Shown here piece by piece: positions 23,974 through 35,441 of a stretch of DNA of 64,000 nt. Under the pieces are notes generated by a model, which worked only from the letters and a program-made list of their open reading frames with translations, was not told the origin of the DNA and did no database searches. This stretch comes from Lineus longissimus (taxonomy: Eukaryota; Nemertea; Pilidiophora; Heteronemertea; Lineidae). Every line of letters starts with the position of its first letter. The stretch's first letter is position 1. A program made the position numbers and the translations under genes. The DNA lies in NCBI RefSeq assembly GCF_910592395.1, contig NC_088312.1:12772001-12836000 (forward strand), read 5' to 3'.

Positions 23974-26900
23974 ATGGCTCAGGTTCCTCTCTCTCTTCTA
24001 CGGTTCTTTAGCCTGGTAATTACGTCAATAGGTGAGGGCGATCGGAGCGTTCGCTTTTGTTTTATCGAGGAATCACCCCCAATGTGTACAAAATGGCTTG
24101 CTACATGTACATTAGTGACGCTAAAGAGAATTTGAGAATGCAATAGCCTAACGCAGCTATACCCCGCAACAGCTATACCACGCGCATCTAGACAAACACT
24201 ATGTGCTATAACCGATTTTCTGTCATTGCTATACAAATGTTCTTCGATGATTGGACTCCCAACGTTGTCACATTTCTGCTACTTTTAGCAACAGCGCATG
24301 TCCGTGACTCTGTGTTCAGCCAGACGTATACAGTGACGCGATTCGGACAGTGTCAGCAAATCACTGTCCACTATGGTTACCAAAACGGCTAGCAGACGAC
24401 AGCAAATAAATTGAAAGCAGGCAGATTTAACCACGAATATTTCCTGTTCTGGCACTCAACGTGGAGTTGCTGGTTGGAATTTCGAGATGATAGCTCAAAC
24501 ACATCTGTTGATAGGTTTATATTCATGAAGCTGTCCTGAATGAGTGGTGAAATAAGTGTTTTTGTAGCCTTACGCCAAATTTAGGATACAAATTGCGCTT
24601 TTATCTACTAATCTACCGATCTGCCAAAGTTGTGATTATCATTGCACGGGCTGTGTTGTGTAGCATGTACACCAGAATAGGAAGATGTGATAACAAGCAC
24701 TTTGCTCAAAGTGTTTCATAACGTGACTTAAAATGCAATTATAGGAGGCAGACTGTCCGCTATGGTTACATGTGGACACTTTCATGACTGTCCGCAATGT
24801 TTTTACTGTAGGCTTGGAGGACAGACACACTGCAGGTGCGCAGAGGTAACCGTAGCGGACAGTCTGCCGTATATTTGTACAACCCCAACTCCAACGCGCC
24901 GTTTCTACTCTGTTCCAAAATTGAATCCACACACTGTTGTATTACAATGACATGTGTGCTTTTTAAAAGTTTTATATCCGGTGATGAAGAGCTGATCTGG
25001 CTGCGTGGTGTAATCAATTCAACTGCCTTGACGCTTATTCCGGCAATACATGATTGCATGGTGGCAACCTGGGAGCGCGAAAAGCCGATTGACGAACGCT
25101 GAAATATGGAAAACAATCACAGGTGTGTCACAGGCACAAGTATGCATGTAGCATACGTATATCACATTCATTAATGAACTGTCAAAACTTAGAGTAACTA
25201 ACACTCTACGATTTAAAAACCCCATAGAAATACATGATTAAAAATTGTAGTCCCGTTTCAAATACCGCCTTGGGGACAAAGAAAGTATAGATACCTTTTT
25301 TTGCTTGGATCCCAAGGGGTTCGTTACAGCGAGGTTGCACTACAGTTCCTATCATACTCCATGATTTGTGATTTCGGGTCGTCGGATTCATTTGACGCAA
25401 AAGGCCCTGTTATGGAGACAGTTTATCTTAAAATCGGGACATTACCCTCCTCTTTAGAATAAATTATAAAGCAATATGCGAATCATTTGAGCAAATGCTG
25501 TATTCGTCACTCTTGGAGCACTCAATCGGCAAAAAGGCCGGTGGAATTGCTCATAAACTCAATGTAGTATAGCACATTCACTTGTAGCGCCCATCTAGTA
25601 TATCCCATAGCCCGGATTTGAGTACAGTGCATATCAAAATCGACAACACTTTTTTGAAGGAGATAGATGAGAAATTAGTGGCCAACTTGGAGTTACCAAA
25701 TCCTCGAAACTTTATTACATGCATGGCATTGACCTCATAATTTGGGCAAAGTTAGCAAAGTAGAATTGTTATTCTACAGAACCCCCACATTTTAGACTTA
25801 CATGTATGTTCGAGGTACCTCATAATCATCATATCTTACCAGACTTCTCAACCCATACACCGTCAATTTGCTTGAGGTTTGTGCGGAATGTTCTTCCAGA
25901 TACCATAAACTGCGTAAAAATCACGTGGGGGAAGTGAAAAACAGGAGCGCCAAGGTTCAGGGAATTTCTTAATAGACAAATTAAAGGAGTATGCCGTTCG
26001 AAATTACTGCTGTTTTAGGAAATTAGAAATGCAGTTAGTGTACACAAAGCCGTGGTGTAGTTATTATGCATACGAATATGCTGAAACTTGGTTTTCAGAG
26101 AATTAGTATATCAGTCTACACGACGAAAAACCAGAAATGTATAAATTAAGTACGTATATACGCAACTAGAAATTTTCAAATTCAATTACAAATTTCAAAT
26201 TTTTAATTGAACGGCGTATGCCTTTACTAATATATGAGAACAAGGACGATTCTTCAAATATTTATTTGTGAAACTGTCAAGATATAATTAACCCATACAG
26301 GCCTATCTGTCAATGAAGTGATATACACGCAAATACGTAATGGGAACAGTACACTTATGCGGACCCATGTTCTCCGACATGTCTGAAGCAGAATTTCAAG
26401 CCGGGGGCTTGAACAGGCGAGTTTGGCGAAGGAAGGAGTGCTGATACATAACAACACGCAAAATTCACGATTTGGGCGATTGGTTTCCCTCCTGGTTGAA
26501 GTCAAGGTAGCTCTATGTATAGCCATTTTAACAAACCTACGTCACACTACATTTTACCTCAAAATTGTGTTTATTATAATGCCTATCAATGCCTTACAGT
26601 ACACACTCACGGACGTTACAGGTGATGATACCTAAATGACCATACCACACCAATTGTAAGAGCCATATGCTTTGAATTTCCCTCAATTTTTTACTTTGAG
26701 TCTAATAGGTGTCACCACTGTCTATTAAGCCTAGTCATGTGTTTGTGGACCCTTTTTGTGCTCAGCCATTTCTTTTCTAGTCCTCATTGAGGAAACGTGC
26801 AATTCTCTGGCTTATTCTCTGGCTTATTCTCTGGTCATTTTCATTGGATATGTGTCTCCTCTCTGGTTGGGCCCATGATATTGGGTAAGTGTTTTATTGT

Positions 26901-29821
26901 TGTTTATGCTGAATTATGGTTGTATTTGAATACGATGCAATAGATGATCACACTAAACCTGCACATGGCAAAGACGTACCACACGCGTATGGATATACTG
27001 ATATCCATACACGGTCCTAGAGGGCACCACCTTACAGTACATTCCGTGTGACTGCTAGCAGATTCGACCACAGTCAGTCGCGGTTGGCATTCAAATGTGT
27101 GAAATACCATGCAAATGAACGATTTAAATCGATGTAGCCTAATCTGTAATACTATGATCACATGCGGCGACGAAAATCGCTCGTTTGGGGTGGTCTTTGC
27201 AGGCGCTTCGACAATCGGTGATCGCTGCAACCTGCGGTCAATATCAAACCCGACGGTTGCTGATTTTACCGCAGACGAGAAATCTTATTGTCACACATAG
27301 CAACGATTATAATCGCAGATCGCAGTGATCTTAATCGTTGGCTTTCGGAATTCAAATAGGACATACATTTGATCAGCGCACGTAGACCTATGTCATGTTT
27401 AAACTCATAAAATTACGTTGCCTGTAACCTGCATCTGGGACAGCATGGAATGGGCTAAGGGCGTACAGTCGCCGCTACGTGGCGCTGGCTGTCACTAGGG
27501 TATGCCTGACTTTGTCAAATGAAGTAAGCGACACGACGAGTATTCCCATTACCAGCAATGCCAGCGGCACTCTTGGTTTGGAATAGAAGGAGCGTCTATC
27601 ATCTGAAAGCTCAACCCACTGCAGGCTTCGATTGAGGTTCATGGACATTGATGGATGTCGTGGAGCAAATTTGATGTTGTTACATTTATCATCGATGATG
27701 TATTGTGATATCAATTGGTCATCGATGTATTAAATGATCATTACCTAATTATACAGGGTATTTCATTTGTAACCAAGAGTTACTGCAATCGATATTTGTA
27801 GCGTGCAATGACCCCTGGGTAATCAAGGTTGCCCAGGCCCCTCCGAAATCCCAATATGGTCATATCACATCAGGTTTCAGTGAGGGGATAACACCATGTG
27901 ATCATTGTTTTTTTGCAAGGGGTGTAATTTCTGTCGCCATTTGTCAAACTAAGTATTTTTGAGAGACAAAATCTTCCTGAATGATCAACTTCATACGTAG
28001 CTTATGATAAAGATCAAGAAACGTGGCGTAAAAACGACCATAGTTCGGACAAAACTATCGAATTCAGCAGCAGGTTTTAAAAATAAAAATAGACAAAGTC
28101 ACTGCTTCTTCGCCTGTAAATGCTCATCGTGACCTATGCCATTCCATTAAAGCTACCGTTAGTACTGCCCCTGTCGCTTTCCTGCCAATGAACAAAATCA
28201 CCAGAGAAAAAGATGTATCGGGCAACAGTAATCACGCTATATTGAGCAACGTCAGACTCACCCAAGGTCCAAATGGAGAACAAAATAACGCGTACGAACT
28301 AAAAGGAGCCGTTTCTTCTTACATTACGATTAAGCATACAGCAACACTGGACATTGGATTGAAGGGGACACTGACAATTGGTGCTTTCATAAGACCTGAA
28401 CGTCTTCCTAGTGCCCCTATTATAGGTTTTAAAACTGGCTACGCCCCACGAACTCTTCATATTTCGATCATTGAAGGGCATATTAACTTTGGTGACGATG
28501 ACGCAGACGACATAGCTCCGACGTGTCCAAGTATCAGATCAATTATACCTAACCAGTGGCAGTTTTTTGCAGTTTCATACAATACGATCACTCCATACGT
28601 TATTTGGTTTCTTGATAGCCAAAGTACTGTGAGGAACTGTGGGGTTTCCACGAGAGTCAACAGGAATACCGATATCATTATCGGAAAATTGGGCAAAAAA
28701 TCATTCAAAGGTGGCTTCGGCTGTTTTATGCTATTCAACGTGACTTTGAGAGATGTTGACATGAAATGGGCCAGAGAGTATTGCCTGACCAGATCAGGTG
28801 AGTAAACATACATGTATTTCAGTGCTGTAATAGTCTTTTACCCGGTGAGACCGCCAACGCCTCCCCACTCCAGAAGTCACCAAAATATGTCATCTGTATA
28901 TCAGATTGTCCAAAGGGCCTTTTGCCGCCAAAGCAAAAAGTTAGCTACAATCCTTTCACGAGAGGCATCATAAGTGTAAGACAAGGCAGGGGCGGTGCGA
29001 TTATGTTGGCTCATATTACATAGTGTACAAGCGAGCGTGGCTATAGAATAGTCCATCGATCACATTCTTTTGTTCCGAAAGGGTATTTCGATGCAAATTG
29101 GCAATGTTTTTAATGCACTATACTCCGTCGGTATTAAACTGTGCACTTGTCCACCCTATACAACAAAGAATTGTGCCATTGGAATTTACTACTTGTCAGT
29201 ATAGCCGGTGTAGAAGTTTAAAATGTCCTAGGATAAAATGTCCGGGAACAAAGGATTCTATTATGCGCTTCAATCTCTGAGCTATTGATGGTCAGGGTCT
29301 CTATAGAACCATATTGTAGAATACAATAGGGCCGGACACTTTTTCCAGGGGGGGCACTTTTTACTTTTACACCGGCTCTTCTTATGACGCGCTTGTACAG
29401 TGTATTAGTACCTCCTAGGAAAATCCAATGATCATGTGCTAATGGTCACCCGCGGCCGCCGTGATCATTAAGGTTTTATTATGATTATTAAGGTTCTTGG
29501 AAAACGACAGATGGTGTACGGTATGTTCTGTATAATACTGAAATGAGAATACCAGACGGAAAAAGACTCATCGAGAACCATACGGCAGATGAACTCGAAT
29601 GCCTTACTGTTTGCAGCGTGGTAGTTAGCTGCATATCCATCTCCTTTTCCATGACTAGCAAAGTATGCCTGCTATCGAAAACAAACTTCAGGGAGGTTCC
29701 GATTGCACTAGAAGCCGATGCGGGGAGCTGTGTATGGACAAAGGTATTTGTATTATCAGTGAATGTAGGTAAAATAGGTACAGGTAAATTAGGTACGGGT
29801 AAAACAGGTACAGTAAAATAG
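23974..29821 (+). CDS. Secreted LamG-PAN protein, copy D (3 exons)
   Basis: Exons are 23974-24031 (signal peptide MAQVPLSLLRFFSLVITSI), 28153-28797 (LamG-like) and 29511-29821 (PAN-like), all phase 1. They total 1014 bp and encode 337 aa. The LamG acceptor is CATTAAAG|CT, different from CAACAG|GT in A-C but in the same phase. Intron 1 is 4.1 kb and filled with small mobile elements. The C terminus is unusual: the deletion shared with copy C removes the normal stop. The frame then enters the iteron arm of the element at 29760 and ends with lysine/glycine repeats (GKIGTGKLGTGKTGTVK). The last about 20 residues are transposon-derived if this copy is expressed. Confidence 0.6.
24747..24868. mobile_element. 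Small 122-bp inverted-repeat element
   Basis: GGCAGACTGTCCGCTATGG (24747 on) and its complement at 24846-24868 form 23-bp ends with one mismatch. The size is 122 bp. No coding sequence and no clear target-site duplication is seen. It is probably a MITE or a foldback. Confidence 0.6.
25983..26225. mobile_element. 243-bp MITE-like element
   Basis: The left end AAAGGAGTATGCCGTTCGAA and right end ...GAACGGCGTATGCCTTT are imperfect inverted repeats of about 17 bp. The right subterminal part is AT-rich. It lies in intron 1 of LamG-PAN copy D. The target-site duplication is unclear. Confidence 0.55.
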
Positions 29822-30856
29822 GTACGAGGTAAAATAGGTACGGGTAAAGTAGGTACAGGTAAATTAGGTATGGGTAAATTAGGTATGGGTAAAATAGGTG
29901 CTAGGTAAAATAGGTACTGGGTAAAATAGGTACACAAAAAAGAGAAACTAGGTAATATAAAGGTATGATCATATATTTTTATCATGATTCTTTTATTTCT
30001 GATTTTATCAATGCTTATTGAAAGAGTTCTCTTAATGATTACTTTTTACTTTTTATGGGAAAAAAATCATGCACTTTAGATAAGTTTAAGTAAGTTCAAT
30101 AGATTAATGCATTTTCATTTAAGTGTGCCAAGTTTGTGCTGTAACTCAGAGGTCGTCATTTGTGTAAAAACAAATACATGCAGTTTCATTAAACTATATT
30201 TTGCCTTCGTTGTTACCACTTGTCGTTGTCACCAAAAAACTCTCAATTCAACATATAAAAAAACCCAGAAACCCAACCCCAGACTTGAAACCTAAGAAGC
30301 CATACGATCATTAAAGAAGAACTTTTCCCCTCTGTTATTTTTGATGAGACATAGTAAATATTGAGGCCATACCAAGCTGTTGGAAACCATACAAAAGCAG
30401 AAAAAAGCAGGTGCACTCTTGCTGTTCTACCAGACAAAACTATTTTTCTAACAACAATCAATCATAGTTACTTAGCAACAGTTAATCATTAGTTGGTAGT
30501 GATATCACCACCAGAAAAAAACAACGATCACTAGAGAATTATTTCAATAACAAGCATTAATTAGCATTCCAAATAATTGATTAAAACAAAATTATCATAA
30601 AGTGAACCCTTTCAATAAGCTCAATTAGCTTTGAAAAAGTGAAAAATTAAAAAAATCGGGAAACTCAGATAAAATTTTGTGATTGTACCTATTTTACCTA
30701 GTTTCTCTTTTTTGTGTACCTATTTTACCCGTACCTATTTTACCTGGTACCTATTTTACCCGTACCTAGTTTACCCGTACCTATTTTACCTGTACCTATT
30801 TTACCGTACCTATTTTACCCGTACCTATTTTACCTGTACCTATTTTACTGGATACC
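29760..30856. mobile_element. Iteron-armed non-autonomous DNA element (1,097 bp), 8-bp TSD
   Basis: ATTATCAG is duplicated at 29752-29759 and 30857-30864; copy C shows the uninterrupted context near 20365. The left arm (to about 29940) is a tandem array of GGTAAAATAGGTACAGG-like units. The right arm (30685-30856) is the same array in inverted orientation. The core is AT-rich and non-coding. An 8-bp duplication is typical of hAT- or P-type elements, but no transposase is present to settle this. Confidence 0.8.
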
Positions 30857-31200
30857 ATTATCAGTAGGTCGGTTTCGCAGCCCTTACGGCTGAGAGCTAC
30901 GAACAACGAAGTACGAACAACGAGAGCTACGAACAACGAAGTACGTATATGTACAATATCCACGACTACTTAAAGATATCCCTGGTTCTCTCATTCAACT
31001 TACAGAGAACATTCACCATGTTTACGAGCGTAACGCAGTTGAATCAACACTGTACCCGACAGGCCTTCGCAGTTCGTACTTCATCGTCGGTAGGGGCTGC
31101 AACACCTGTCTCTAGCCATGTGACCTTTTTTGTAGTTAAAACGATTGTTTGAAATTATACGACCCATTTAGTTCCCTAGAATATTCTCATCACAACAAGG

Positions 31201-31939
31201 AAACTGCGAAGTACTATATAGATGACTTGCATGAAGTAATGGCAGAAAACGCAATACAGCCACAGCGCTAGTGACGTCTGGTTGAACTTTCACCAATTCA
31301 CCAGACATCACAAGCGACGTGGCTGATCTGCTGCACTTATTTTATTTACGCCGTCCGCCACTACGCCATTCAAGTTATTATATTCGATATCCTCAGTCGT
31401 ATATGTTCACTGTGGATTACCGGACGAAGGTAATGCTCTCAGTTATTGACAAATAGTTCAGGGCCCTGAAAAAGAGTAAAAAGATATTACATTGTACTCT
31501 TTTTCAGGAATGAGATCAAAAGTTTTGGGTTAAAAAAGTTCTGGCCTCCTGAAAATGAGTATTTTAGAATTACTCATCTTCAGTGAAGACTTGGACATTT
31601 TAAGGATAGTCGTTATGATATGTAACAAACAATAATGTGTTGTAAATGAGAACATTTGATACAGATGGTGTAAATGAAAATTACTGACAATCATTAGCAA
31701 TTTTGGATACTGCATTATGATCGAAATTGTGAATTTTGTACGCAATTGTTTAATTGTTTTCTTAGATTTTATAAGTAAATTTGTTCTTGTTAGAATATCG
31801 TTGTTTTCGTTGGTATCTCTGTGATTTGCAAACCTAGCATAGTTTACATTGCTGCTTTACTTAATTTAGATTTGAAAAAAAAGAAAATCTTATTTAATCT
31901 TATTTAATTTCATGCTGGGCCTGTCATCAGATGTAATTT
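31201..31939. other. No gene; two successive related hairpins
   Basis: CCTGAAAAAGAGTA (31465-31478) pairs perfectly with 31495-31508. About 40 bp later CCTGAAAATGAGTA (31548-31561) pairs with 31571-31583. The two hairpins share almost the same arm sequence. No coding exon is seen in this stretch. Confidence 0.6.
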
Positions 31940-32195
31940 TATTGGAAGTGACTATTTGGCAAGCCCGGCTTACCAAACAGCGACTTTTTCTTGTCCTGAA
32001 TGGAGAGCCGAACTCTCTGGCTAATGTGTTGTAAAGTCTCCAGCTCGCCAAACAGGGTAGATTTTTACCTGTTTGGCAAGCCCGGCTGGCCGAACAGGGT
32101 GGCTTTTTAGTACTGTTTGGCAAGCGGCTCTCCAAACAGGACAAAAAAGATGCCTGTTCGGCGAGCGGCTTGCCAAATAGACCTGGCCAATTTTA
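31940..32195. mobile_element. Palindromic GGCAAGCC-rich element
   Basis: Repeated CTGTTTGGCAAGCCCGGCT-type words occur in both orientations between 31950 and 32170. The outer parts (CTATTTGGCAAGCC on the left, GGCTTGCCAAATAG on the right) are inverted. The layout resembles the other iteron-armed elements in this window. No target-site duplication was resolved. Confidence 0.5.
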
Positions 32196-32711
32196 TTTAC
32201 AGATTATAATATCAAGGGGGTCGATTGAATTTAACTCAAATTTAAATAATGTCTTCTTTTAGAACATAAGTTATTTCAGCAAACCGTTTGGGATTAACGA
32301 ATGCTTTGTCTTTTACCTTATGATATGAAAGCATTTATTTGAACTATTGAATGAGTGAAAAAGAGTATATCAAAAGGAAAAACAGATTTTTGGTAAATTG
32401 GACTTGAATTCAAGGAATGTCGAAAAAATTGTTTAATCGCCACAAATTAATTGCAAAATACTTTTAAAAAATAAGCATGACGTAACACTTCATGAACTTC
32501 AAGAAAAAGTTGTTAGAAATAACATCTTGTTCAGAATGTAAGGAAAATACCGAGGGAATTTTGCCAAATTAGGCAAATCTTATAATGCAGAGTTAGCTTT
32601 TACTCTGTTACTAACAATTTTTTAAAACTTTATATGTCTTTCTCATAGTAGTGGCCATTAATCAGCTTAGTAAACAACGATTGTGTAATTTATATCGAAA
32701 ATCACAATAGG
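32196..32711. other. No feature recognised
   Basis: AT-rich non-coding sequence. I see no gene, RNA or repeat structure here. Confidence 0.5.
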
Positions 32712-33247
32712 TCAGTTCGAGAAATGTTGGAATTCGGATACGTATCCGAATTCAGATACCCATATCATAATTGAGATACATATGGTATCAGAATACTGAT
32801 ACTTTGGGCCAGATTTTCACAAATATGTCCATGGGGGGGGGGGGGGGGGAACATAGATAGGACAGCAGTTTATGCTTGCATGATTTAGTAAATAATGTTC
32901 AAAACACTGTCAAACCAGCTTTTGAAAATTCTCCCGAGCGTTTGTTTTTAAGCAGCAATTATATCCAGCCCCTGAACATTTACCTGTGCATCATATGTGT
33001 ACATTATTTCGTACTGAAGGATTCGGTAATTTCTAAAAGGGTGCAAATGATGTGGTCCAAAATCTGGGGTCAGCTTCAGAAACGGAAGCCAAGAAGAGCA
33101 TCTGTCTTCACAAAGGTGGTAGCCCTGGTTGGGTAGTGGGGCTGTCCTTCAATTAAGTCCTTTACTAAAGATTTAGGGGTATCCGAATTTGGATATGGGG
33201 TATATGAATTCTGATACGTATCCGAATTCTAACATTTCGCGAACTGA
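32712..33247. mobile_element. 536-bp MITE with ~55-bp inverted ends
   Basis: The left end TCAGTTCGAGAAATGTTGGA continues to AATTCGGATACGTATCCGAA. The right end is its near-complement (TCAGTTCGCGAAATGTTAGA read on the minus strand). Inside the left arm lies an 18-nt run of G at about 32833. An 86-codon frame in the middle has no recognised domain. The target-site duplication was not clear. Confidence 0.75.
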
Positions 33248-34139
33248 GGTTACTCACTATTCGTATAACTCGTGACAGAAGGCAGGTTTTGCAAGCTTTA
33301 TGAGGAACTAGCAACGACAAAGCATGCATTATGCAAATGGTTTTCATCGACCACTTTATTTTAAAAATTTCGGCGATTACTCCCGCAGCTAACTAGGAAA
33401 GAGGATGATTTACAAGTGTTGCATTAGCACAGGACTTGATGACACCACTGATCTTCGTACTTCCTCGTAAATTTTATGTACCAATTGCGAAAACTGCCTT
33501 TTAGTGGAACCTACATGTACACTTAGCTCCCTAGCAGGGAGTGTTCGCATATTCCTCGAAACGTCAATGCGTCAATTGCTTGGATACCGACTGTGGCGCG
33601 GGAAGGATATTATATTGCTTGTCCGAAATTCGCTTTAAAGTATGAACGCCGATTTACGACGGGTGTCGCGCAAGTGAGTTCTTACAGGACGTGGTTAAAC
33701 CACAATACGTTCCTACTTTGTGTTTTCGGAAGAGTTTCGAAATCTGCACACACCGCGAGGTGAAAGGCGAGCTAAAGCAGTTTTGGTAGCCCATATCTCC
33801 TACGGTATAAGCAGTGATATGATATCAGATGAATACACATAAGAAACGACCTCAAAAACGACCAATCTGTTTTCTAGTGTTCCAGAAAAACTAGGGGATG
33901 CACTGATAAAAATGTCCACTTCGAAACATTACGCCTGGTTGTGCGAGCTGGCCATGTCAACTGTACATACATCGAACATTTTTGTTATCATGCAATGTAC
34001 TTTCAGTGCGGCCAGATGCACACTATATATACAAAGTACATTTCAATAACTGCTTCACAATCATGTTTCCTTTGAATATCAAAGCCACATGTAATAAGAG
34101 AAAACGAACCAGTAGCAAAATTTTGCCAATCGCACTGAA
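33248..34139. other. No feature recognised
   Basis: Non-coding as far as can be seen; it is the 3' flank of the minus-strand gene that ends at 34140. Confidence 0.5.
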
Positions 34140-35441
34140 CTACCAGTCATCTGCGGGAGCTCGCCCAATCTGAATATCCGGGGTCTCTGGCGCTAACACA
34201 CGGACTGAGTCCTGCACCCAGCCTGGCCTAAGCTGGTAATCTCTGCCAGACATGAAATTATTCTTAGGAAGACGAGGACTTGGACGATAGTAAGTGGACT
34301 TGAAACCAGATGGTGTGATCGCACGAGGAAACGCGTGCCTATCGATTAGGGACGTGTTCGGGCGAAGACTTCGGCTTGGCGATACCGCTGACTTGGCATT
34401 GTTGTGCGTCCTTGGCCTCTCATGACCATGACCTTTGACCACTTTGGTTTCCATGGTAGCGTATGATGGTTGATCATCTGCGCCAACCTCAGCAATCTCA
34501 ATGTCTTTCTCGGTTCTGGAACTGTCTTGGTCTACGTTGTCATTTGGAGTCGACATCATGATATTGATATGAAGAGAAAGTTTCAGTTTATTCGGCGACT
34601 CCGATGATTTTTCTGCTGTGGCAAACATCTTTTTTGACACTTCCATATATTTCTCGCGACGAATTTTTCCCCTTACGATACTGTGTGATCTGCTCGGTAT
34701 ATGCAGCACCGGCCCTAGACCTGAGTCCACGTCACTTGATTCAGAACAAGGGATGATATTCTGCCCGGTCAGCTCTAAACCCTCCTCTGGTGCATCGGTG
34801 ATACTCAACCTATGTACGAGTTCAGGGAGATTGTCATCACTCGGGGGATCAAAGTTTGGACAACTGCGGACACTTTTATCGTCTTTAACATCGTTTAGTC
34901 GCCATGTCGGTCTGGAGATGCTTGGGCCATAATATCGCCTACCAGCAGATGCGACTTCTGTCCTTTTTTGTCGCGATCGTATAGCACTGGTTCTCATAAG
35001 CGCTTGTCTCATTCGGTACAGTTTCAATGCAACTTCTGAATTCGACATCGACTGGCGGATCACAGGTGGTGTATTCACAACGAACCGATCGCCAGCCACC
35101 GCGGATCCGATCCGAGAACATGGCGGTGGAACAGGTTGTCCAAGTTTGTCAATCCGTCTGCCTTTTACAACGAACTGTTGAAGTTGAAACTCGGGATTGA
35201 TGACTGATTGGCTTTTCACACTTCCAGCTGATGATGTGGCATCGTAGATACTTCCGTTAATACTGAGATAGGATGGAAATTGTTGAACAGGTACCACCCT
35301 ACAGTTGGCCAAGGCCACGGAGTACGCATTTCCCGTACTATGCAGGGTGTCGCGTAATTGGACGTCAGCATAATCTGGTCTTCGTCTTCTTTCCCTTTGC
35401 CTCGGCACTGTAAAACCTTTGACTGCTAACCGTGAGGACAT
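34140..35441 (-). CDS. Unrecognised 433-aa basic, disordered protein
   Basis: This is a long open frame with balanced codon use; the ATG at 35441 gives MSSRLAVKGFTVPRQRERRR. The protein is basic at its N terminus, rich in Ser/Pro/Arg and mostly without predicted globular patches. Around the middle it has an acidic stretch (CSESSDVDSGLG), and the tail has PRAITPSGFKSTYYRPSPRL. No signal peptide or membrane segment is seen in this frame. A GTAAGT donor-like site just upstream (about 35456) and a short hydrophobic frame at 35480-35560 leave open that this is the last exon of a longer, possibly membrane, gene. Function unknown. Confidence 0.6.
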   Translation of the reverse strand: MSSRLAVKGFTVPRQRERRRRPDYADVQLRDTLHSTGNAYSVALANCRVVPVQQFPSYLSINGSIYDATSSAGSVKSQSVINPEFQLQQFVVKGRRIDKLGQPVPPPCSRIGSAVAGDRFVVNTPPVIRQSMSNSEVALKLYRMRQALMRTSAIRSRQKRTEVASAGRRYYGPSISRPTWRLNDVKDDKSVRSCPNFDPPSDDNLPELVHRLSITDAPEEGLELTGQNIIPCSESSDVDSGLGPVLHIPSRSHSIVRGKIRREKYMEVSKKMFATAEKSSESPNKLKLSLHINIMMSTPNDNVDQDSSRTEKDIEIAEVGADDQPSYATMETKVVKGHGHERPRTHNNAKSAVSPSRSLRPNTSLIDRHAFPRAITPSGFKSTYYRPSPRLPKNNFMSGRDYQLRPGWVQDSVRVLAPETPDIQIGRAPADDW

